A stretch of DNA of 37,039 nt from IMG/VR virus record IMGVR_UViG_3300013137_000051, positions 1-37,039 of that record. One strand, 5' to 3'. Below, one piece after another: positions 31,260-37,039 of the stretch. The stretch comes from a virus. The notes under the pieces are model-generated. The model had not been told where the DNA came from, ran no database searches, and saw only the letters and a list, made by a program, of their open reading frames with translations. The translations under genes and the position numbers were made by a program. Within the stretch, counting starts at the first letter, position 1; every line of letters begins with the position of its first letter.

Positions 31260-32126
31260 ATGCCATTACCCACAGCCCAATCGGAACCTGAAATCGATCC
31301 CTCCCGACTATGTGTGACCATTTACACAGAAAGCGGCTTAGGGAAATCCACATTCTGTTCGCAGGTGAAAGACATCCTGCTTGTCCCCAACGTCCAGGCT
31401 GGTCTACGCAACATCAAGGGATACAAGTACGACATTATCACGCACTGGGATGGATATAAGACTGTCCTGCAAGAACTGAAGAACGAGAAGCATTCATACC
31501 GGGCGGTATGCCTCGACACCATCACCGAGATGCGTAAAATGGCGGCTGACGCCATCTGCCGCAAGTACAATGTTCCCCACGAAACTGACCTTCCGGGGGA
31601 CAATAACAAGGGATACACACTCATCAACAACGAGTTCTTCCGCCTGATCAAAGAATTCTATGGCCTGGGCCTGGGGCTATACATGACCGCTCACGTCCGA
31701 GAAGAGAAACAGAAGACCAAGACTCAAGAATGGTTGAAAGCGGTCCCGGACCTGCCGGGCAAGAGCCGGGCCGACATTATCGCGATTAGCGACATTGTGC
31801 TCTATGGCGACAGCGAAGAATATGAAGACGACAAAGACGACAACAAGAAAAAAACGCGGAGAATTTTGCATACTAGACCCAACACCTATTGGGTCGCAAA
31901 AGACCGTTTCTCCGTCCTCCCGGAACCGATCCCACTCAGCTACAACCGTTTCATGCAGTCCTTCATTGAGGGGATGAAGCAGAAGAAGCTGGCCGTTGAA
32001 CACACCGGAAACGCGGGGACCTCTAACGCCCGGACAAATGACAAAACCGAAAACAAACTCGATAACAAAGCCGAAAACAAGAACGCAACCCCTGGGGCCG
32101 CAACCACTGCGTCTCCCAAGAAATAA
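31260..32126 (+). CDS. Sak4-like RecA-fold ATPase
   Basis: The product is 288 residues from ATG at 31260, preceded by AGGAGG 11 bases away. Walker A is ESGLGKST at 24-31 and a Walker B-like AVCLDTITEM is at 82-91. LGLYMTAHVREEKQKTKT and DIIAISDIVLYGD follow, as in phage AAA_24/Sak4 single-strand annealing ATPases. The C-terminus (SNARTNDKTENKLDNKAEN) is disordered and polar. It sits between the Cas4-like nuclease and a DUF669-like gene, a frequent trio in phages. Likely it works with that nuclease and a ssDNA-binding protein for homologous recombination. Confidence 0.78.
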   Translation: MPLPTAQSEPEIDPSRLCVTIYTESGLGKSTFCSQVKDILLVPNVQAGLRNIKGYKYDIITHWDGYKTVLQELKNEKHSYRAVCLDTITEMRKMAADAICRKYNVPHETDLPGDNNKGYTLINNEFFRLIKEFYGLGLGLYMTAHVREEKQKTKTQEWLKAVPDLPGKSRADIIAISDIVLYGDSEEYEDDKDDNKKKTRRILHTRPNTYWVAKDRFSVLPEPIPLSYNRFMQSFIEGMKQKKLAVEHTGNAGTSNARTNDKTENKLDNKAENKNATPGAATTASPKK

Positions 32127-32165
32127 CCATAACGGATACCCGCAACACCGAAAGGAGCGCACACC

Positions 32166-32651
32166 ATGCCCGTAGATCTCGCAAAGATGAACGAAGAATA
32201 TGAAAAAGCAAAACCCGCAACCGATGGCCTTCCTCCCGGAACCTACCAGGCCAGAATCGATGAAGCGATCCTTGGCACAACGAATGACGACAAGTACTGG
32301 ATGATCAAATTCAAATTGAAAGTGGTGTCTGGCCAGCACGAAGGCGCTACAGCCTTCTTCAACATCACCATTACGGGCGAAAAGGACAACTACACCTATG
32401 TAAAAAGGGACCTCCACAAGCTGGGATACAGCGGCCCCCTGGGAGAAGACCAGATACGTGCCGCCTGCGAAGAGTGGATTGGGCAATACATCGAGATCAA
32501 GGTGGGCACCAGGAAAGACAAGAGAACCGGAGAAGAACGGTCGCAAACATACATGAACAAGCGCATCGAGCCGTCAAACATCACACCCGGATACGACGGC
32601 CCCAGTGAACCGACTGACTACGCTCCACCGGATTGGGACGATAACATTTGA
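32166..32651 (+). CDS. DUF669-like ssDNA-binding candidate
   Basis: The product is 161 residues. AAAGGAG lies before the ATG. Beta-rich segments (LPPGTYQARIDEAILGTT, KYWMIKFKLKVVSGQHEG, YIEIKVGTRKDKRTGEERSQ) and an acidic aromatic C-terminus (PTDYAPPDWDDNI) fit phage DUF669/OB-fold ssDNA-binding proteins, whose acidic tail recruits partners. It directly follows the Sak4-like gene in the recombination series. Family is inferred from pattern and order. Confidence 0.68.
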   Translation: MPVDLAKMNEEYEKAKPATDGLPPGTYQARIDEAILGTTNDDKYWMIKFKLKVVSGQHEGATAFFNITITGEKDNYTYVKRDLHKLGYSGPLGEDQIRAACEEWIGQYIEIKVGTRKDKRTGEERSQTYMNKRIEPSNITPGYDGPSEPTDYAPPDWDDNI

Positions 32652-32685
32652 TTTTCTTCTTTTGGCGAATTGCAGGGCTAGTTCC

Positions 32686-33210
32686 ATGAGCAAAGACAAA
32701 TTTCAACACATCATCGTGATCGATACCCGCGAACAAACTCCCTGGGCGTTCGGGGAGGGCTTTCAGACCGTCAATTGCGCCCTCCCCGCGGGGGACTATT
32801 CGGTAATGGGGTATGAACACGAAATCGCAATCGAGCGCAAGAATATTAACGATCTGGCTCAAACGGTCATCAAAGATCGAAGGCGATTTCACAAGGAATT
32901 GTCAAAACTGGCCGGCTACCGTCACAAGGCCGTCGTAGTCGAAGCCAAGATCGAAGACATCCTTTTGCGGAAGTACTCGAGCAACGCCCATCCGTTTAGC
33001 GTACTCGGGGCCTGCTCCTCGTTTCACGCGATCTATGGGGTCCCGTTCCTTTGGTGGGACAGCCGACAAACGGCTGAACTCATGGCGAAGATGTGGCTGC
33101 AGTGGGCTGCGAGAATTGAAGACCAAAGGAAAGAGGCGGAAAAGAACGGGATGAAAGACCAGGAAGTGGAAGACAGAAAAATGGAAAACAAGGACGGAAA
33201 CAATGGCTAA
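32686..33210 (+). CDS. ERCC4-type nuclease
   Basis: The product is 174 residues from the ATG at 32686. The ERCC4/XPF-Mus81 nuclease pattern is complete: IVIDTREQTPW with Asp13, LPAGDYSVMG at 34-42, then EIAIERKNINDLAQTV with the ERK triad at 50-52, DRRRFHKELSKLAGYRH, and AVVVEAKIED. It lacks the HhH and helicase parts of eukaryotic relatives, so it is a stand-alone catalytic domain. The C-terminus is highly charged (KEAEKNGMKDQEVEDRKMEN). Its stop overlaps the helicase start by eight bases (33203-33210). It would cut branched or flapped DNA, probably with that helicase. Confidence 0.82.
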   Translation: MSKDKFQHIIVIDTREQTPWAFGEGFQTVNCALPAGDYSVMGYEHEIAIERKNINDLAQTVIKDRRRFHKELSKLAGYRHKAVVVEAKIEDILLRKYSSNAHPFSVLGACSSFHAIYGVPFLWWDSRQTAELMAKMWLQWAARIEDQRKEAEKNGMKDQEVEDRKMENKDGNNG

Positions 33211-35530
33211 ATCCGCAGCCCAAAAACTTGACGACTCCCTATTCCGTGAAACGCTTCGAGGAACTGTCGCCAAGCTCTATACCTCAAACCCGAAATTCTC
33301 GGCTGGACTGTTCGATACCGGGCAACGGCAGTCGGGCTCGATCCGTTTCACTGCCGCGACACAGCTTGTCGAGGGCGTGCGACTCGTGCTTTCTGGCCAA
33401 TGGGTAAAAGACCCAAAATTTGGAGCGCAATTCGCGGCGGAAACAGTTGAATACGATATGTCCATCGACCCGGAGGGCCTTGCGTTATGGCTCGCCAAGA
33501 ATCCCGCATTGAAAGGCATCGGTCGCGCCAAAGCCGAGCGGATCGCAGAAGTCTTTGGCGCCGACTTCGACAACATTGTCACGAACGAACCCGAGAAAAT
33601 TCAAAAGCTGGCACATCTCTCAAACGAAAGCATGACGTTGCTGACTGCGCTCTGGAAAGACTACCGGGACTATCACAAACTCATCACGTGGCTCGCGCAG
33701 TTTGGCTTATCCATAAAGGAAATTGACGCAATCAAAGAGAAATACGGTAACGACGCAATCGTTATTCTGCAGGCGGACCCTTATACGATCTGTGGAGAGA
33801 TCCCACGATTCGGATTCAAGACCGTTGACACGATCGCTCTGAAAATGGGGGTTTCGAAGGAGCTTGATTCAAGAATTGGTCACGGAGTCCTGTGGAGTCT
33901 CAACGAGAACCTCAACGAGGGATCCACGTACATGCGACGTGACGACCTGGTCAACGCAGCCAATAGTCTGCTGAACCTGGATACATTGAATAGCAAACAG
34001 ATCATTTCGGACAAAATTACAGAACTGACAAAGCAGGGACACCTGCAGCAACACATTGTAGACAAGACTCGAATCGTCATTCACCCTGATGTTGCGGAAA
34101 AAGAAGAATTTCTCTGTGAGATATTCCGCAACACCAAAGACCGTAAACATCCTCATGCTCACGCAATCCCGGCCGACATCACGGCGTGGCTCCCCTCTGG
34201 CGACAGGGAATTGAACGAGCAGCAGCGTCAGGCCGTAGACCAGGCGACGAGGAAGAGCGTCAGCCTGATCAGTGGCGGCGCCGGAACCGGCAAGACGTTC
34301 ACAATCAAAACAATTGTGGACTGCTACGAACAACACGCCGAAAAGACCATCTTCATTCCCGAGCTTGATGGAAGTGAGACCGCAGACAAGATCCACTTCC
34401 GCGTCGAGTTGTGCGCTCCCACAGGCAAGGCTGCCCGACGAATGGAGGAATCAACCGGCCACTATGCGCAGACCATTCACCGATTGCTCGAGTACCATCC
34501 TGCGTTCGGGTTCCAGCGAGACAAATACAATCCGATCAACGCAGACGTGGTGATTATCGACGAATTCTCAATGGTAGATTCGATCTTGGGCTACCATCTG
34601 TTTCAGGCCATAGACCTGCGAAACACGTCCGTGGTTATCGTCGGGGACCATAACCAGCTTCCCCCTGTGGGGCCTGGAAACATCCTGCGGGATCTTATCC
34701 AATCGGGCTGCGTCCCAACGACAATGTTGACACATGTTGTTCGGCAGGCCGGAACGCTCAAAAGGAATTGCACGGCCATTCTCGATGGCTATGTTGAACC
34801 AACATGCAAACCCAAAGAAAAAGGAGCCATCCCTTGGCAGGTCGTGAGGAGCTTGACTGAAACTCTGACCTGCAAGAGACACCTGGTCGACGGATTCAAA
34901 CAAATTTTAGAGAGCCGGCCGACAGCCGACATCATCCATGGAATCCAAATCTTGAGCCCCCAGAAAAAGGGTGACCTGGGCTGCGATGCCTTGAATGTGG
35001 AGCTTCAAAGGGTAGTCCAAAAGGTGAAGTGGGGCGTCGATGTCGAGCCCGTTAGTCACGGCAAGGGAAAACGGCCAGCCTTCTACGTAAACGATAAAGT
35101 GATCCAGACCAAAAACGACTACAACCTGGACGTGATGAACGGCACGTTAGGCCAAATCGTTGGCATCGGCCCCTTCTTCGACCCTGAAACGAGAGAAGAA
35201 ATCGCCAACACCAAGGACGCTTTGAAGATCCAGTTTGAGGGACGGAATCGTCCGGTAATCGTCGAGAAGGATAAAAGAATCAACGTGAGCTTGGCATACG
35301 CTCTCACGATCCACAAGTGTCAGGGAAGCGAATTCCCAATGGTGTTGCTGGTAATCCACAAAGCGCACAACTTCATGCACACAAGAAACCTGCTCTACAC
35401 GGGCGCAACCAGGGCGAAGAAAAAACTCATTGTGATGGGTGACAAATGGGGGATCTCGAACTGCGCAAGCAAGGTGGCTGTGGATTTGAGAAAGACATGG
35501 CTGAGTGAGTTGTTGAAGAGGTGTGCATGA
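33203..35530 (+). CDS. RecD2-like DNA helicase
   Basis: The product is 775 residues. The N-terminus has an OB-like strand region and two helix-hairpin-helix-type segments (KGIGRAKAERIAEVFG at 104-119, GEIPRFGFKTVDTIALKMGV near 198-217). SF1 helicase motifs follow: Walker A GGAGTGKT at 358-365, APTGKAARRM near 405, DEFSMVD at 453-459, GDHNQLPPVGPGNILRD near 482, VTQ-like NDKVIQTKNDYN, and ALTIHKCQGSEFPMVLL (motif VI). This is the RecD2 layout. Its stop overlaps a 38-residue gene as ATGA. It would unwind 5'-3' and act in replication restart or recombination with the nuclease cassette. Confidence 0.88.
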   Translation: MAKSAAQKLDDSLFRETLRGTVAKLYTSNPKFSAGLFDTGQRQSGSIRFTAATQLVEGVRLVLSGQWVKDPKFGAQFAAETVEYDMSIDPEGLALWLAKNPALKGIGRAKAERIAEVFGADFDNIVTNEPEKIQKLAHLSNESMTLLTALWKDYRDYHKLITWLAQFGLSIKEIDAIKEKYGNDAIVILQADPYTICGEIPRFGFKTVDTIALKMGVSKELDSRIGHGVLWSLNENLNEGSTYMRRDDLVNAANSLLNLDTLNSKQIISDKITELTKQGHLQQHIVDKTRIVIHPDVAEKEEFLCEIFRNTKDRKHPHAHAIPADITAWLPSGDRELNEQQRQAVDQATRKSVSLISGGAGTGKTFTIKTIVDCYEQHAEKTIFIPELDGSETADKIHFRVELCAPTGKAARRMEESTGHYAQTIHRLLEYHPAFGFQRDKYNPINADVVIIDEFSMVDSILGYHLFQAIDLRNTSVVIVGDHNQLPPVGPGNILRDLIQSGCVPTTMLTHVVRQAGTLKRNCTAILDGYVEPTCKPKEKGAIPWQVVRSLTETLTCKRHLVDGFKQILESRPTADIIHGIQILSPQKKGDLGCDALNVELQRVVQKVKWGVDVEPVSHGKGKRPAFYVNDKVIQTKNDYNLDVMNGTLGQIVGIGPFFDPETREEIANTKDALKIQFEGRNRPVIVEKDKRINVSLAYALTIHKCQGSEFPMVLLVIHKAHNFMHTRNLLYTGATRAKKKLIVMGDKWGISNCASKVAVDLRKTWLSELLKRCA

Positions 35531-35643
35531 GTCTTCCATCCCTATTCACAAGACTGCGAGGCTACAGGGTCAATAACTACGTGGTCCTTTTGATCATTCA
35601 GGGGATAACGCCGGTCTGTCAGAATTGCGGAGCTGAGTCATGA
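35527..35643 (+). CDS. 38-residue CxxC protein
   Basis: ATG at 35527 overlaps the helicase stop, and its own stop overlaps the next start (35640), both as ATGA. I translated MSLPSLFTRLRGYRVNN, then YVVLLIIQGITPVCQNCGAES. One CxxC pair near the end and a short hydrophobic segment (YVVLLIIQGI) are visible. Double coupling is good evidence that it is expressed. It may be a partial zinc ribbon that pairs with another copy. Function unknown. Confidence 0.6.
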   Translation: MSLPSLFTRLRGYRVNNYVVLLIIQGITPVCQNCGAES

Positions 35644-36200
35644 GTTTCCTCTACGTCTCCACCTCGCTCTCTCATTTCGAGATCCCACGATCCCTGGATC
35701 CACCGCGGTCCTTCGGATGGAACGGCCAAATGTATCGCCGGCTCGACTCCCAATTCTACGCGTGGTTGCGTCGGCGAATCGATGCTCTTGCTCGGATGGA
35801 AGTAGGCGCTTTTGAGAAAGCCGGCGTCACGGTGAACGACTACACAGAGACTCTCGATCGTTTCTCTGAGATCCACGAATGGGCGAAGGTCCGGATGGGC
35901 GCCGAGAAATTGGAAGAGATCACGAAGAAAACAAATCTGAAGGGCTTTGAGTTGAGACCCTATAGTCCGACGCTTTGGGATGCGACCGATAAAGTAGTCA
36001 TCAGTTGCATCCCTGGTGAATCGGATGATTCAGCGATTTGGGCGCAAATCTCCGCCAATGAGCGGTTAGCCACTCCTGCCGCGACGGCCGAGACGACGCC
36101 CCAATGTCTTGGGACTGCTCCACCAAAACCAAGGATGATTCATACCCATCCTCCGAAGGTGAATGTCTCGAAAAGCACGGAGCAGTCCCAACTGTTTTGA
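35640..36200 (+). CDS. Protein of unknown function downstream of the helicase
   Basis: The product is 186 residues, ATGA-coupled to the 38-residue gene. The N-terminal half is helical (SQFYAWLRRRIDALARMEVG) with aromatic residues, and the C-terminal 60 residues are Pro/Thr-rich (PAATAETTPQCLGTAPPKPR) and likely unstructured. No motif is recognised. Its position places it in the early plus-strand operon. Confidence 0.58.
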   Translation: MSFLYVSTSLSHFEIPRSLDPPRSFGWNGQMYRRLDSQFYAWLRRRIDALARMEVGAFEKAGVTVNDYTETLDRFSEIHEWAKVRMGAEKLEEITKKTNLKGFELRPYSPTLWDATDKVVISCIPGESDDSAIWAQISANERLATPAATAETTPQCLGTAPPKPRMIHTHPPKVNVSKSTEQSQLF

Positions 36201-36210
36201 GGGTGGGAAA

Positions 36211-36240
36211 GACGCAAAGGGACACGAAGGGACGAAAAAG
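36211..36240 (+). repeat. Three imperfect 10-bp tandem repeats
   Basis: GACGCAAAGG, GACACGAAGG and GACGAAAAAG are contiguous within a gene-free gap. The stretch is purine-rich on the plus strand. It might be a short intergenic repeat or a protein-binding site. No known repeat family is claimed. Confidence 0.5.
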
Positions 36241-36408
36241 AATAACCGGTTTGGCTTGGACTCTCTCCCTGTAGCATGGATATCCGAACGTAGATGTTCA
36301 ATCAGAGCCTGAGCCAATGTTTTCGATAAGGGACTGCGAAAAAATGACGTGTATCCGAAACTTCCAGCTCGGAATATGAACGCAGCCCCTAATTTAAGAG
36401 ATCGATCG

Positions 36409-36810
36409 ATGATAGAAGATTGGCGACCGATACCGAATTTCCCGCACTATGCTGTATCAACGCACGGAAGAGTATTTTCGTGGCGGTCGGGCGCCTATCT
36501 AGCAATAAGTGGGCTGGGCCATCGTGCGATTGTGCATCTCCGGGCGCCGGATGGATCAAAGAAAACCCCTGAACTCGCTCGTTTGATCCTAAAGGTCTTT
36601 GTCAGGCCGCCAAAGCCTGGTGAAACCGTCAAATTCATCGATCCCAATAGCTGGAAATGTTCACTGGAAAACCTGTCTTGGGCGTCAAGAAGCGAACACC
36701 GAAAGGCAAACTATCGTGCCTTGCGTCGCGCTCAACGATGCGCTCGGAAGAGACGACTACTTGTCGCTACAGACCCCACACGAAAAAACGAAGAATGGAA
36801 ACGATTCTAA
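36409..36810 (+). CDS. NUMOD4/HNH-like protein lacking the first His
   Basis: The product is 133 residues from ATG at 36409; in-frame starts also exist at 36349 (GTG) and 36376 (ATG). DWRPIPNFPHYAVSTHGRVF is a clear NUMOD4 motif, which begins right after this start. The following RLILKVFVRP and FIDPNSWKCSLENLSWASRS align with HNH enzymes, which normally read 'NHIDG..NN...NLEW'. The first His position is Phe here and the Gly is Pro, so DNA cleavage is doubtful. The basic C-terminus (RALRRAQRCARKRRLL) suits DNA binding. It may be a decayed homing endonuclease or a binding protein derived from one. Confidence 0.72.
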   Translation: MIEDWRPIPNFPHYAVSTHGRVFSWRSGAYLAISGLGHRAIVHLRAPDGSKKTPELARLILKVFVRPPKPGETVKFIDPNSWKCSLENLSWASRSEHRKANYRALRRAQRCARKRRLLVATDPTRKNEEWKRF

Positions 36811-36833
36811 GAAAGAGGGAAAGGAGGAGAGCC

Positions 36834-37039
36834 ATGCGTCTCTGTGTGTATGTGGCTGGCGCTTATTCGTCCAATCATATCCTTGGTGTCGCGGCGAACA
36901 TCCGTAGGGGGCGCCGCTTTGCAACCGAAATAAAGAAAGCTGGCTTCGCTGATTATTGCCCGTGGAATGACTGGGAGCAAGCCGTCCTTGATGACATTCC
37001 CATGAAGGACTTCAAAGAGACAGGTCTTGCATGGTTGCG
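36834..37039 (+). CDS. Nucleoside deoxyribosyltransferase-like (DUF1937/DUF4406) protein, partial
   Basis: ATG at 36834 has a perfect AGGAGG six bases upstream, and the frame is open to the window's end (68 codons plus two bases). Translation gives MRLCVYVAGAYSSNHILG, then NIRRGRRFATEIKKAGFADY, and CPWNDWEQAVLDD. The YVAGAYSS start and the AN-R-G-x-x-A-x-E-I-x-x-A-G-F helix fit the nucleoside 2-deoxyribosyltransferase-like/DUF4406 fold, common in phages and tied to nucleotide metabolism. The C-terminal catalytic region is not in the window. Confidence 0.68.
   Translation, partial: MRLCVYVAGAYSSNHILGVAANIRRGRRFATEIKKAGFADYCPWNDWEQAVLDDIPMKDFKETGLAWL

Noticed and set aside
31677-32546. 289-residue minus-strand frame with hydrophobic stretches
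   Set aside because: Antisense to the Sak4-like and DUF669-like genes; the hydrophobicity comes from their Lys/Asp/Glu codons.
1-37039. tRNA genes, CRISPR arrays, insertion sequences, integrase or attachment site
   Set aside because: None was recognised on visual reading. A tRNA scan and end-repeat search would be needed to exclude them fully.

Overview
The window is a contiguous piece of a tailed, contractile-tail (myovirus-type) bacteriophage or prophage. The evidence is gene content: TerL, portal, protease/scaffold, HK97-fold capsid, sheath, tube, tape measure, spike, gp25-like and J-like baseplate proteins and fibres all lie in one uninterrupted minus-strand series, facing a plus-strand recombination/replication series across a repressor/Cro-type switch. 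Strong GGAGG-type ribosome binding sites, ATGA/TGATG start-stop overlaps and small proteins with Sec signal peptides suit a bacterial, probably Gram-negative, host. The host genus cannot be read from the sequence. Two LexA-like regulators suggest a temperate phage, but no integrase, transposase, endolysin or DNA polymerase lies inside the window, so the lifestyle is not proven.

Layout. Positions 1-24865 (minus strand, read right to left): holin-like membrane protein, terminase small and large subunits, portal, prohead protease with a nested scaffold start, decoration protein, major capsid, neck/completion proteins, sheath, tube, tail-assembly chaperones joined by a predicted -1 frameshift, tape measure, tube-initiator/LysM-type protein, hub, spike, gp25-LysM fusion, J-like wedge, tail protein I, a repeat-rich fibre, a 75-residue protein and a second fibre that runs off the left edge. 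Positions 24866-25327 carry no gene and probably contain the late promoter region. Positions 25328-27111 (minus): an operon ending at a strong terminator, encoding a LexA-like regulator that lacks the catalytic dyad, a 38-residue membrane protein, and two exported proteins of unknown function. Positions 27248-28150: a GTG-started, self-cleavable-type CI/LexA repressor divergent from a small Cro-like HTH protein. Positions 28151-37039 (plus): Cro-like protein, an HU-like protein, a Cys-containing protein, a Cas4/RecB-like nuclease with an iron-sulphur signature, a Sak4-like RecA-fold ATPase, a DUF669-type ssDNA-binding candidate, an ERCC4 nuclease, a RecD2-like helicase, a 38-residue CxxC protein, unknowns, a NUMOD4/HNH-like protein and a truncated deoxyribosyltransferase-like gene.

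How it fits together: the CI-type repressor and the Cro-like protein probably decide between silence and early plus-strand expression. The plus-strand genes process and recombine DNA. The late minus-strand genes package the DNA and build capsid and tail. The operon next to the repressor, of membrane and exported proteins, is the least explained part and the best candidate for a lysogeny or superinfection function. All functional calls are from motif and gene-order reading only; no database search was run.
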